DNA of 64,000 nt from Azolla caroliniana. Its lineage: Eukaryota > Polypodiophyta. A program made the translations under genes and the position numbers. The DNA is taken from positions 6,820,001 to 6,884,000 of the forward strand of contig JBHGNT010000010.1 of assembly GCA_043228905.1 (NCBI GenBank). Direction: 5' to 3'. Positions 43,924 through 55,400 of this stretch are shown here, piece after piece. The notes under the pieces are model-generated. The model searched no databases, was not told the DNA's origin, and was given only the letters and a program-made list of their open reading frames with translations. Each line of letters opens with the position of its first letter. The stretch's first letter is position 1.

Positions 43924-44234
43924 GTGATATCCTTAGTGCATGGCAAGAAATGTGCCATTTTTGCATATCAATCAACTATTGTTAAGATAACATTAAACCC
44001 TTTAGAATCTAGAAGATCTTTAATAAAATCTAAAGACATGGATTGCCATGGCCTACTTGGAATTGGTAACGAATAAAATAAACCATATGGATTATTTTAA
44101 GGCATCTTTGCTCTACAACATGTACCACATGTGCGAACATAATCTCCAACAAATTTATGTAGATGAGGCCGCCAGAATGATCGTGTTACCAAATCCAAGG
44201 TCTTATTGATACCAAAATGCCCACCCATATACGT
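43924..44234 (-). pseudogene. Gypsy integrase fragment (reverse), first part
   Basis: YMGGHFGINKTLDLVTRSFW, RPHLHKFVGDYVRTCGTCCR (zinc finger), then PWQSMSLDFIKDLLDSKGF, VILTIVD and YAKMAHFLPCTKDIT. The first catalytic Asp (LDF) is kept. Small frame changes and stops occur. Upstream it is cut at 44235 by a copia-type LTR. Confidence 0.78.
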
Positions 44235-44830
44235 GCTGAGAATAATATGAAGCCGACTACAACCGATCAACACGTGCAAATGAGAGACGCAAAGATCAAG
44301 ACAACAGTGAACAAGAAAAGTACAGAGACACAAGATCTTTTTACGTGGAAAACCCTGAAAGGGAAAAACCACGAGAGTCCACAAATACCAAACTAGATCA
44401 CTATAGGTAGGAGGAATATTACAATAAGAAATTCCAAGGCAACAACCTTGAGTTCTACTTCATCCACAGATGGCTATAGAGTTAGAACTCTCACTCTCTT
44501 TCCTACACTCTAATTTCTACATAATAATACCCATAACACCGGGTCATTTGAAACAGGTAATATGTCGCAATTTAAGAACTGTCTTTCCAAAAAAGACACA
44601 AAGTAGGTCATTTCACAAAAAGGACCATCGCATGCATAAAGGTTTTTGGAAATTGAATCAAAATATATTTATTTATACCATGTCAAAAAATTTAGGCCTT
44701 TCAAAAAAATGCCTAAATAATCGACACATGAAATTTACAAGAGAACGTACAAAAATTACAAAATGACTAACACCTATATTTATACATATTTGTGAGTCGC
44801 CATATTGATGTAACATACAATATTTACATT
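44235..44830 (-). repeat. Copia-type LTR (reverse), right end uncertain
   Basis: Minus strand ends ...CATATTATTCTCAGCA at 44235. The part at 44330-44400 (TTTACGTGGAAAACCCTGAA, GAGAGTCCACAAA) matches the downstream part of the LTR at 5978-6200. A TATA-like GGTATAAATAAATA lies at about 44670. I could not place its start. No target duplication confirmed. Confidence 0.5.
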
Positions 44831-44976
44831 TCATATATGAGAACCATCACTTCTCAGAGATACGCCTTCCCCTTCAGACACACCTAATGAACTAGAAGAG
44901 CTTTGTGAGGTCTCATCCTCATCATCACCAACAACCAATGCATTGTCTTCATCCAATTGCAATCCAACGTCACCGT
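44831..44976 (-). other. Truncated acidic C-terminal coding tail
   Basis: Open minus frame to a stop at 44831: LDEDNALVVGDDEDETSQSS and LGVSEGEGVSLRSDGSHI. Acidic/Ser-rich and cut upstream by the LTR at 44977. It could be the tail of a transposase or host protein; I do not recognise it. Confidence 0.3.
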
Positions 44977-45080
44977 TGTCGTAGTGTATTTCATACACTA
45001 CGTGAAAAACTTATAAAGTACGGATTTAATAAATATGAATAAATAGTAGAAAATATTAAAATATATGTAACATGCATAGG

Positions 45081-45150
45081 GCAAGATTCAAACCTTGCAC
45101 CTCCATGTTAATAATGTGAAACCTTACCATTACACTAGCATTTCATTAGT
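45081..45150 (-). other. tRNA-like module, antisense in LTR
   Basis: Minus strand TAGTGTAATGGTAAGG (box A), CATGGAGGTGCAAGG, then GGTTTGAATCTTG (box B). Opposite to the surrounding LTR. Confidence 0.55.
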
Positions 45151-45398
45151 GTTAAAAAGTAGATGTCCCACATATAAAGCTAAGTTCACCTAGGATAAAC
45201 TTTAGTTAAAAGAAAACGCATGCTAAAACAAAAAAAAAACTACGCATGCACCTCTAGCGTGTATGAACGCTATAGTTGATAAAAAAACGCACAAGTTAGA
45301 AAAAGCATGATCACTTTAGATAACGCATATAGTCTATCTATAGAAAAAGCATGGAGTATATAGTTAGAGAAAATGCATGGGTTGGAAAAGACTCTCTC

Positions 45399-45738
45399 TG
45401 TCAAGATTCGAACTCTTGACACAACCATGTTATAATCTAGTATTATGAGTTAACCAAGATATCTAGTACATAGTTATGTATGTAATTGGTCCTTATTATT
45501 TTGCTAGCATCATGTGCATAGTTGCTCCCTTGTAGTATTTACACTTGGCACATGCATGCATACCTACATGCTCTATTGTAGATTCACATGCGTGCAACAA
45601 GTATGCATGCCATGTAGTATAAATAGAGGAGTTCACCTTGAAGGAAATTCAAGGTGAACAACACCAGTTATGGAGTCTTTCCTTTAATACTATCTTCTTT
45701 CTTGTCCATTTGGTTATCTTCTTGCTTGTCTCTTGACA
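45399..45738 (+). repeat. D 5' LTR with start-site hairpin
   Basis: TGTCAAGA...TCTTGACA, 8-bp terminal inverted repeats. TATA GTATAAATAGAGG at 45618, followed by a 12-bp perfect hairpin (GTTCACCTTGAA/TTCAAGGTGAAC, 45631-45659) at the expected transcript start. The LTR begins with the T-arm of an antisense tRNA-like module (to about 45458: TGTCAAGA-TTCGAAC-TCTTGACA). Confidence 0.85.
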
Positions 45739-45745
45739 TGACAGT

Positions 45746-45756
45746 TTGTTCACCTT
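45746..45756 (+). other. Candidate self-priming site
   Basis: TTGTTCACCTT, 7 bases after the LTR, is the exact complement of AAGGTGAACAA at 45651-45661, which lies 33 bases after the TATA box, i.e. at the predicted 5' end of the transcript. Tf1/sushi elements prime reverse transcription by such an 11-base fold-back. The same 11-mer also pairs within the LTR hairpin, so function is inference. Confidence 0.55.
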
Positions 45757-45793
45757 CCCATCCTCATAGCTCTCCCTCTCATAAGCCATAGCT

Positions 45794-46810
45794 ATGTCCG
45801 ACTCAACTAGTGAGTTAGGCCAAATAATGGTAGCCTTACGACAACTACAGCTTGAAAATGAAGCTCTTCGAAATTCTTTACAAGAACTTCAAGTCGGTAC
45901 CTCCCTATCCTCACAACCCCCGAACCCTAGTCTCCCACAACAACGTAGCCTAGAGCCCAATCTTCTATCAACATCTAGCCTAGCTTCGTCATAGTTTCTT
46001 GAGCCTAAGGTTAGCCTCCCAGAAAAATTTGATGGAACGAGGTCGCGTTTCCGAGGGTTCATCAACCAAGTTCGACTTATCATTCGGCTACAACCTCAAC
46101 ATTATGGAGATGGTCTTCGACAAGTCGTCCTTGTGGGCACCCTTCTCTCCGGTCCGGCCCAAGCTTGGTTTGCACCATTGGTAGAAACCTCGTCACCTCT
46201 ATTGGAGAACTTTCCCGCCTTCCTCGCTGAGTTAGACACCACATTTGGAGAGACGGACCGACGACGTATAGCTCTTAACAAGATTTATGCACTCGAACAA
46301 GGTTCGCATGCAGCTTCGGTCTATGCTTCAGAATTTCAACAACTAGCATGCGACATCAATTGGGATGATCAAGCTTTAGCTAATCACTTTCGGCGTGGCC
46401 TTCGAAGCAATGTCAAGAATCTTCTCTTAAACTTTCCGGAGCCCACCTCGTTATCCCAAGCGATTTCACAAGCAGTCCATTGTGACAATCGTCTTTTCGA
46501 ATTTCGCCAAGAAGAGCGTCGGACTTGGGTTCCACCTCATTCACTTCCACGCCACGCCCCGGTCATACAACCCCAAGCATCCTCACACTCGCCTACTTTG
46601 GCAGATGCTCCTGTCCCCATGGAAATTTATCAAGCCCGATTTCAGCCATTGACTGATGTTGAACGACAATTTCGGCGGGCTAATGGCTTGTGCATGTATT
46701 GTGGCGTCTCCGGTCATGTCGTTCCCCATTGTCCTAGGAGTACTCACCCACAATTCCATCGAGCTAACGAACCCCAACATCCAGAAAACGACATCGTTCG
46801 GTTGCAGTAG
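45794..46810 (+). pseudogene. D gag
   Basis: MSDSTSELGQIMVALRQLQL (coiled N-terminus), one stop TAG at 45992, then LPEKFDGTRSRFRGFINQVR, LLSGPAQAWFAPLVE, FPAFLAELDTTFGETDRRRI, QLACDINWDDQALANHFRRG, PVPMEIYQARFQPLTDVERQ and a CX2CX4HX4C knuckle CMYCGVSGHVVPHC. This FDG...F.GF order is the gag of vertebrate Sushi and fungal/moss Tcn1-type elements. 338 codons in one frame; apart from the single TAG it is intact. Confidence 0.88.
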
Positions 46811-46815
46811 GAGCC

Positions 46816-47382
46816 ATGCAACTGGACATATCCCGTCGCCCACATTCTCTTGGTTCCATTGCCAGACCATCAAGCAATTTCACATTGGAGGTATGGCTTT
46901 CGTTTAACTCTAGTTCCATTCAATCTGTTGCTTTACTTGATTCTGGGGCATCTTCTTGCTTCATCGACATCGCGTTTGCCCAAGCACATGGCGTACCGGT
47001 CATTGGCCTCTCAAAACCCATTCCAGTTGAAGCCATCGACGGGTGCGTCCTCTCGTCAGGTGCAATTACTCAAGCTACAATCCCATTAGGGATTCGGGTG
47101 GGCTCACACCAGGAGGAGCTCGCCTTTTACCTCATCGCATCTCCTCGACATCTGATCATCTTAGGACTAACGTGGTTGGAGGCGCACAATCCAATAGTGG
47201 ATTGGTGCAACCGCTCGATCACATTTAGCAAGACAAGATGCTCGTGCAAAAGTATGAAGGTAAATTCAGTTTCCTATCCTTCGGAGACGGTCGACTCCGA
47301 ATTGACTACCCCATCATCGGTCCAGGATGGGTTTGTTTGTGGCACCATTTCTAACACACTCCATGTTCTCCGACATATTTGA
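46816..47382 (+). pseudogene. D protease
   Basis: QSVALLDSGASSCFIDIAFA carries the canonical D-S-G-A-S site; HLIILGLTWLEAHNPIVDW is the second half of the fold. The frame differs from gag and is lost just before RT. Confidence 0.83.
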
Positions 47383-48718
47383 AAAATGTAATGTTGATTG
47401 TTTGCCTGAACACCGGCTCTACGACTGTCCGATTGATCTTCAAGAAGGTGCGTGTCCACCCTTTGGTCCTCTATATGCGTTGTCTGCACCAGAGTTGAAG
47501 GCCCTTCGTGTGTATCTCGATGAGAACCTCAAGAAAGGATTTATTCAACCTTCTAAGTCACCAGTCGGGGGCCCCATTTTATTTGTGAAGAAGAAGGACG
47601 ACTCTCTACGCTTATGCATCGACTACCGAGGTCTCAACAAACTCACTGTGCGCAACCGCTATCCGCTACCTCTGATCCCCGAACTCCTTGATCGGCTCCG
47701 AGTTGCACGTGTCTTCTCCAAAGTTGATCTGCGTGGAGCGTACAATCTAGTACGCATCAAGCCGGGGGATGAATGGAAAACCACATTTCGAACACGGTAT
47801 GGGCATTTCGAATACAATGTAATCCCTTTTGGTCTTACTAATGCTCCCGCAGTTTTTCAACACATGATGAACGATATATTCCGGGAATATCTTGATCTTT
47901 TTGTTGTCATTTACCTTGATGGTATTCTCATTTTCTCGCCAAACATGGAGGAGCAAACTCGCCAAGTCCGATTAGTTTTTGCCAAACTTCGCGAGCATGG
48001 CCTTTATGCCAAAGGCGAGAAATGTGAGTTCGACCGTACCTCGATCGAATTTCTGGGCTACATCATCTCGCCCACTGGCATCACCATGGATATGAAGAAG
48101 GTCTCTGTCATTCAGGCATGGGCGACTCCAAGGTGACTTAAAGATGTGCAATCCTTCCTCGGCTTCGCGAATTTTTACCGTCACTTCATCAAGGGGTTTT
48201 CCACCCTAGCACAACCTCTTATCGCTCTCACCCATAAAGGCACTCCATTTTTATGGACCTCGAAGGCGCAAAATGCGTTCGACTCACTCAAACACGCATT
48301 CATCACTGCCCCGGTGCTACTACATGCCGACCCCACAAAACCCTTCCAAGTCGAAACTGATGCCTCTGACTTTGCCATTGGCGCCATCTTATCCCAAGCA
48401 GACGACAACAACCTAATGCACCCAGTGGCTAACTATTCCCGAAAATTTACAGCATCCGAAATCAATTATCCCATTTACGACAAGGAGCTTGCTGCTATCA
48501 TGCTGCCTTTGAAGAATGGCGACCCTACTTGGCCGGCGCACAACATCGTGTCCAGGTAGTGACTGATCATAAAAATTTAGTTTATTTTTCCACCACTCGT
48601 ACTTTGAATCGAAGGCAAGCCCGTTGGTCGACATTTCTCGCCGACTACGATTTTGAGATCATATTTCGACCTGGTGGCCAACATGGGAAGGCTGATGCCC
48701 TTTCTCGCTGAGCTGACC
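47327..48718 (+). pseudogene. D reverse transcriptase and RNase H
   Basis: [80 protein letters not shown], then [18 protein letters not shown]: the catalytic YLDD has become YLDG. After a stop at 48134, VQSFLGFANFYRHFIKGFST (thumb) and [34 protein letters not shown] (RNase H) follow in the same frame. A frameshift near 48510 leads to [20 protein letters not shown] and [12 protein letters not shown]. The following DNA (to 48946) begins the linker to integrase and stops at the deletion. Confidence 0.88.
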
Positions 48719-48946
48719 TTGCACTCTACCTTGGGGATGCTGGTTATGCTCAACAATCTAGACGTTTGTTGAAACCCGACCAATTGCATCTTTTTGCCAC
48801 TTGTATGTTGCAGGATGATTCTTTTCCCCAACAAATCACTGATGCATCCAAGACCAATGCGTTCGCCAACGAGATTCGAGATAGTCTGCAAAACCCCTCC
48901 AAGGCGACCAAAAGGAAGGATATTGACACCTTCACCATACAAGAGG

Positions 48947-49245
48947 CCAAGATATCTAGTACATAGTTATGTATGTAATTGGTTCTTATTATTTTGCTAG
49001 CATCATGTGCATAGTTGCTCCCTTGTAGTATTTACACTTGGCACATGCATGCATACCTACATGCTCTATTGTAGATTCACATGCGTGCAACAAGTATGCA
49101 TGCCATGTAGTATAAATAGAGGAGTTCACCTTGAAGGAATTCAAGGTGAACAACACCAGTTATGGAGTCTTTCCTTTAATATTATCTTCTTTCTTGTCCA
49201 TTTGGTTATCTTCTTGCTTGTCTCTTGAGCTTATGATCCATGACA
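48947..49245 (+). repeat. D 3' LTR, 5'-truncated
   Basis: Matches the 5' LTR from its base 56 onward, including the TATA box and hairpin. It ends CTTATGATCCATGACA, with 15 bases the 5' copy lacks. Confidence 0.85.
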
Positions 49246-49599
49246 CTCTCATCTCTATATAAGGATGAGGAGCACAATGTAATGGGGGTGAAAAATATTT
49301 GGAAACTGGATATGTTTCTAAAAAACACCAATTAATAAACTATACTCGTGGGATTCACGAGGATTCTATATCATTCTCTTTCAACCCAAATTTATATTCT
49401 TATATTCATATTGATTAATCTAATACAATACACTCGTGGGATTCACGAGTTTGCTATAACTCTTTCTTACAACATATTTATATTCTTATTAGCCTTAAAA
49501 CTCTCCTCTTCCTAGTCCAAAACCCCAGCGGTTCCCACCCGACTCACGCAAACGATCTGGCGCCGAAAGGCACGACACAAGTGGTGAACCCCACGAGTG

Positions 49600-50435
49600 C
49601 CTTTCGACACTCGCCCCCTCCGAACCCGCACATCCTCCAGTATGTGCCAAAGTTGTCGGTGATTGTTAGTTTCGTCCGTCTATTCTCCGCATGGTTGGTT
49701 TCGACGCCGGTCATTTTTGGTTGTCGACCCCATTCGATCTCTGGTTTTTGGTTGCCGACTCCGCCCGGTTTCCAGTTCTATTCGGTTGCAGGCTCTATCC
49801 GGTCTCCAATTACCGGCCCTCGTAATTCTTCTTTACTTGTAGTACCCGCCGTTTCTCTTGCTATGTCGGCTTTGTCTCTCCATTTTGAACACATCCATTC
49901 TTTCCTCCCGAACCATTGTTGCCATCCGATCCACCATAGTCTTCGTTCGCTTTTTGCATTGTTATGGCCCGCTTGGTCCTTGTCATCCATGGTAGTGTCT
50001 TTGCTTGGCCTCTTCCTTGTCTTTATCAATATTGATTTCTTTTCGGATCTCCAGTTGAGTCGGATTAGCTTCTTTCCGATTCGGTATTGTCCAATCGTCT
50101 TTCGGTTGGATTGGCTTCCATTCTGATTCATATTCGGCTGATTCGGACTTGGTTGATCGGTTTTTACAAATTCAGCCCCCTTCAGGATCTATGTCGACAA
50201 TCGATTTTCGTCCAGATTTTGTTTCTTTTCTTTGTTTTCACCGGTCTCGACCGGTTTGACTTCCAAAACTTCTTTCCGGATCGGTCTCGTTCGATCGACT
50301 TCCAGTTGGAATAATTTCCGTCTGTGTCGAACTCTCGGATTTTGTCTGGATCCACTTCCGCTTGCTTTAGCTTTCTTTTAGACCGGAATTTCGGACGGAT
50401 CATCTTCCATCCGAACCGACTTCCGACTTTACCTT
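49600..50435 (-). pseudogene. 3' end of a gag-only gypsy element (reverse)
   Basis: Minus strand: GSRFGWKMIRPKFRSKRK, RSIERD-like basic tracts, RLWWIGWQQWFG, then GGCACATACTGGAGGATGTG and the purine tract GGAGGGGGCGAG (about 49612-49623). The same order (SGWKMTRLVFRPER, MIWWIGWQRQFE, WHIPEDVRFGGGG) closes the element at 57906-62091, so this is a relative. Its other end is cut by E-full at 50436. Confidence 0.7.
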
Positions 50436-50898
50436 TGTTACCAGCCGGCAAAGAAGGCTTAAGGAGGTCCAAACCAGAGTGTGAAAGGAATAGTTATTCG
50501 GGAACTGTTGTAATTAGTAGTCTTCATATATACATATTATTATATAAGAAGATGTGGACGGACGGACCGGAATCGGTATGACGATCCGGATCCGGAACGA
50601 TTCCGTAAAGGTGCCGGTTGGCACCGTTTTGTATTTCGCACCGGAGACCTATATAAAGGCCCGGTTACAATGTAATCAAGAGCGGATAATTAATAAAGCT
50701 TATTGTCTTAATCTTCAAGTGTTGATTACCGTTCTGTATTTATTGTTATATCTTACGTGTGTTAATTACGGATGGCTAAGTAATCGATTAAGGTCTAATT
50801 AAGCGTTGTGCCGTAAGTCATTCTGTCGTACCACCCTTTGGTGATGTGTCTTAAGTGGACACCCTATGTTAGGCTGTTGTCCGGCCCTAGCAATAACA
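50436..50898 (+). repeat. E-full 5' LTR
   Basis: TGTTACCAGCCGGCAAAG...GCAATAACA, 463 bp. It shares TTTTGTA, ACCTATATAAAGGCCCGG (promoter, around 50648) and the tail ACACCCT..GTTAGGC with E-NA and the reverse copy at 63215-63633. Confidence 0.9.
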
Positions 50899-50953
50899 CA
50901 GTTTTTGGCGACCACGATTCCTGCATTATCGCAGTGAACAGCAGCAAGAATGG
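50899..50953 (+). other. E-family leader and primer-site region
   Basis: CAGTTTTTGGCGACCACG follows the LTR, identical in E-NA (31605). TGGCGACCACGA may pair with a tRNA 3' end (tRNA-Arg is used by some Tat/Ogre relatives); I could not confirm the tRNA. Confidence 0.5.
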
Positions 50954-52477
50954 ATGACTAAGCCAACAGACGACCCGGTTACGGAGAGAGCACGAAGACT
51001 TGCTGAACGGAGATGGCGGCGAGAGGCTTTTCAGCAAGCAGCGGAAGAAATCCGAACGGATCGATCATTTTCCAAAGTGATCCGGAAAGTGGCGGAGGAG
51101 TCGCTCCGTCTGCAACAAAACGCCTACCCAGACGAAGGAAGCAACTTAAGCAGCCTCCGGGAAGCGGAAACCCTTCTCCAGGCCTTGGCCGGAAGAGACG
51201 GCGAATCCGAAGCATTTTCAGCACTGGAATCGGATTCAGAAGGGGGTTACAGGGCGCATACGAACTATCGCAATAGTAACGACACCCCAGGAGGACCTGA
51301 GGACGAGGAGTCGGATACCTTACCGACACCGGAACCAGAGTTGGCAGACCGAGAACCTCCGGCACTCGTCGTGGAGCAACCTCCGGAGACGGAAGTGCAC
51401 CGGCAAAAACTTCCAACACCGGAAGTCGAGCCGGCAACACCAAAGGAAGACCGGCAAAGACCTCAGACGCCAGCGGAACAGCAGGAAAGACCACCGACAC
51501 CGCCAGGCCGCGTACCGACATCGGACGACGATATGTCGTTCCAGTACTCCAAGTATCGGGATGACCCGGACGCGGAGGCTCATGTTCACGCATTTGAACA
51601 AACATGGGAAACGAACCATGTGTCACAACGGCTAACCGCGGCAGAAGAGGAATGATCCAAGATAGCCGAATTCAGCGTAACATTAGAAGGACCGGCCGCC
51701 AGATGGCACCGGACACAAGATCGCAGCACCATCACCACCTTTGCAGACCTAAAAGACAAATTCTTGCACTTCTTCCAGAAGGAGGTGGATCATCAAGAAA
51801 TGGTGGGCTTATTTTATACAATTCGGCAGGATCCCGGGGAGAGCATCCCGCAATTTGTAATCCAGTTTCAACGGATGCACAGCCAGCTTACCCACGCACC
51901 TCTGGAGGAAGAAACGCGGGCTATATTTTTAGCAGCGCTCCAGGAACCTCTACGAACGGTATGCACAGTCATTGACTTTCGCACAAGCACCGTCGACCAG
52001 GTCATCGACCGAGTTAGAGAAATGGAAAAAACGAGCTCTTGGCTAACAATGGGAGCCCTCCAACGAGCATTACCAACCGATGAGGATCTCCGTTTCCGGC
52101 AAGCAATCCAATGCACGACCTGCTTGAATTCCGGACACTCGTCACTGGAGTGCACCATGCGGACGCACTGCTTACTCTGCCAATCTACAAGCCACACGAT
52201 GGACCGGTGCGAATATAACTTATTGAATCGGAAAGCTCCACCAGTCCGGCAAATCGAGCCACGTAGCAGCCGAGACAAAGAAGACGAACGCTCGCAACGA
52301 GAGGAGCGATATCGACCGGCACAAGATGTCTGGTACGACAATCGGCGAGACAACTACGACCGGTACAAGAGATACGACAAGTACCGAGATTACAATCGAT
52401 GGTACAAGCATCACAACCGGGATCACTCCCCCGAGTATCACCAACGACAAAAAGCTATGATAAGTGACCGGCAGTAA
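50954..52477 (+). pseudogene. E-full gag
   Basis: MTKPTDDPVTERARRLAERR, acidic/proline linker, capsid YSKYRDDPDAEAHVHAFEQT, a TGA stop at 51653, then FADLKDKFLHFFQKEVDHQE, two zinc knuckles CTTCLNSGHSSLEC and CLLCQSTSHTMDRC. Compared with E-NA, about 75 codons including the third knuckle are deleted near 52455, after which the frame ends and pol starts in another frame at 52480. Confidence 0.88.
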
Positions 52478-52479
52478 AC

Positions 52480-55400
52480 ATGGTAGTCGCCGAAGTCGCA
52501 GACCTCCAGCAGGTCACCACAAGGTCGAAGGGGAAGACTACGGAATGGGAGACACAAGAGGCCATCCGGAAACAGGCAACGGAATGGGTGAAAAAGCCAA
52601 ATGAGCAAAACGTAGCAGAACTCGTGCAACAGAAGGAGAACACCGAAGAGCTCGCCAGCGGCAGTCAATCCGAAAACGTGACATGGCAGGTATTGCAGGA
52701 ATGCCAGATCACATTGCCGTTAGGACGACTCTTGCAGCTAGTACCAAGATTCACAGAAGGACTCAAGACCGGCATGACGACAGGCGGAACACCACCGGCT
52801 CCGGCATTCTTCTCAAATCCGGAAGGACCGACCGTGGTGGACACCAACAGTCCGGCAATTACGGCCATTGTGAAAGGGAAAGAACTCCCCGGCACGATAA
52901 TAGACGGAGGCTCCGGCGTTAATGTAATCAACCTCCGGACATGCGATGCTCTTGGAATCCGAGAGTGGGAGCCATGTCCGTTCTGGCTCCGAATGGCGAA
53001 CACAAGCTCGGTGCGACCGACAGGTTTAATAAGGAACTTGGAAGTAACCATCGGGGGCCACACATTTCGAATCTCAGCCGTAGTTCTCCAGTTGCAAGCT
53101 GAAGGAGTGTACCCATTATTGTTGGGACGCCCTTGGTTAAAAACGGCACATATCAAGCAGAACTGGAGGAGGAATATGATTACGTTCCGGCGGGGAAAAG
53201 CGAAGGTATGGGTACCAACACAACCAAGGAAGGGCACCGGCAAGGATCTGACACCGTTATATGCGGAGTGTGTCAATATGCTAGAAGGATTAGCAGACGA
53301 AGAAGAAGAGCAGTACTTGCTGGAGAACCCGAAGATTGTACCTCTATTCGAAATTGACATCGCGGAAGCGGTATCACCCTACTTACTGCAATCGGACGGA
53401 ACCGAAGCGGAACCGGATAAAGAAGCAATCCGGGAGTTACGGCATGCGCAGGAGGCATTGGAAAGGGAAATTGCCGTATCCCAGCACGTAAAAGCGTCCC
53501 AATTAGAAGAGGTAAACCTAGGAACGGCGGAGGAGGTAAAACCGGTGCACATCGCCAAAGAAATGAATGCAGAGAACAAAACGGTGATAATTACACTCCT
53601 CAACGAGTTTCGCGACGTCTTTGCCTGGTCGTACGAGGATATGAGAGGCCTAGATCCTCAGTTGTATCAGCACCAGATAAATCTGAGCAAAGACGCCAAG
53701 CCAGCACAACGTCGGTACCGGATGAACCCAAACTACGCCACCAAAGTCAAGGAGGAGATCGACAAATTACTGAGGGTCGGCTTCATCCGTCCCGTAAAGA
53801 AATCTACATGGCTGAGCCCGATCGTAGTCGTACCAAAAAAGAACGGAAAAATTAGAGTTTGTGTTGACTATTGGAAGCTCAATGCGTCAACGATAACGAA
53901 TGCATTTCCACTTCCGTTTACGGATGAAGTTTTGGATGCCGTCGCCGGCCATGAAGTCTACAGTTTCTTAGACGGATTCAGCGGGTATAATCAGATCCGG
54001 ATGCACCATGAGGATCAAGAGAAAACAGCTTTCGTCACCGAATGGGGAGTGTTTGTTGCGGTGGTGATGATGTTCGGGTTGAAAATGGCACCAGCAACAT
54101 TCCAACGGATCATCATGGAGATCTTTGGCGAATACATACCGGCTTTTATGCAAGTGTTCCTGGACGACTTCGCCGTCTATAGCAGAGAAGAAGACCATTT
54201 GCAGCATCTCAGACTAGGTGTACAGAAGTGCAGGGCGTACCGGCTAAGCCTGAACCCAATGAAGTGTGTATTTGGAGTGTCCAGCGGAACGCTACTAGGG
54301 CATATAGTGAGCAAGGAAGGCATTGCCGTAGATACGAACAAAGTGAAAGCAATCCGGGAAGCACCAGCACCGGCAACGGCAAAGGCATTGAGCCGTTTCC
54401 TAGGACAAATCCGTTGGCATAGCCATATGCTCCGATATTTGGCGGACCTGGCTACACCTCTGCATGCGGCAGTACATCGAACACCATTCCAATGGACCGA
54501 CATCGAAGACAAGGCGTACCGGGCACTAAAGTTGTTATTGTCACAAGCACCGGTAGTGCAGCCTCCGGATTGGAGTAAAGAGTTTCATGTGTTCGTGGAC
54601 GCTTCCGATATCGCAATCGGCAGCGCGCTCATGCAGCTTACCGAGCCAAGGTGGTACCGGCCAGTGTACTATGCCAGCCGGAAGCTATCCCAAGCAGAAC
54701 GAAATTATTCTACCACGGAAAGGGAAGCTTTAGGAATGATTTACAGTGTAACAAAATTCAGGCATTATTTATTGGGAAGAAAGTTCTCCTTCCATGTAGA
54801 TCATTCGGCACTCCTCTACCTAGTATCCAAAGCGTCACTTACCGGTAAGTTGGCCCGGTGGACTTTGTTGTTGCAAGAGTTCGAATTCGAGATATTCCAC
54901 CGACCCGGCATACAACATGCGGTAGCAGATTATCTAAGCCAGTTAGATTCCGGGGAGACAGGTGATGGAGTACCGGACGAGTTTCCGGATGTAGAGCTTT
55001 TTCGAGTCACCACGGAAACGGCAACAGATGAAACGATGGCACAAGAAGATAAGTGGCTAACTAATATGCACCAGTTTCTGAGCACCGGATTGCCTCCGGA
55101 GGAGATGAACCGGGACGAGAGAAAACGCCTCGCGGTACAGAGCCGGCACTTCTGTTTATTACAGGACATGCTATACCACAAAGGTGCGGACGGTATCTGG
55201 TGACAAGCGGTGCGCAGCGATGAGAAGGAGGTAATACTACGGGAGGCACACTGCGGAGTCGTCGGAGGCCATTATGCCGGAGATGCGACGGCAAGGAAAG
55301 TATGGCAAAGTGGCCTATGGTGGCCAACCACATTGAAAGATGCAGTCCGGTATGCGAAGGAGTGTGATCTATGCCAACAAATGGGTCAGCCAACGGAACA

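Larger units (their letters stand above)
45399..49245 (+). mobile_element. Sushi/Tf1/Tcn1-like gypsy element D, integrase deleted
   Basis: 5' LTR 45399-45738, 3' LTR 48947-49245, duplication CTCTC (45394-45398 and 49246-49250). gag, protease, RT and RNase H are present; the integrase and the first 55 bp of the 3' LTR are deleted at 48946. No tRNA primer site follows the LTR; instead an 11-base self-complementary site is present. Confidence 0.87.
44977..49577 (+). repeat. TGTCG-family LTR split by element D
   Basis: Two pieces, 44977-45398 and 49246-49577, read as one ~750-bp LTR: TGTCGTAGTG... to ...GGCACGACA, with TATA CTCTATATAAGGATG at 49252. The first 25 bp form a hairpin (CGTAGTGTAT/ATACACTACG, 3-base loop). 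The left flank is CCGT. TGGTGAACCCC follows at 49582, a partial tRNA-Trp primer site, so this was a 5' LTR whose interior is lost. Confidence 0.75.

Noticed and set aside
49581-50126. 181-residue forward reading frame
   Set aside because: Antisense to the gag-only element remnant, which has matching motifs (RLWWIGWQ) in the minus strand.
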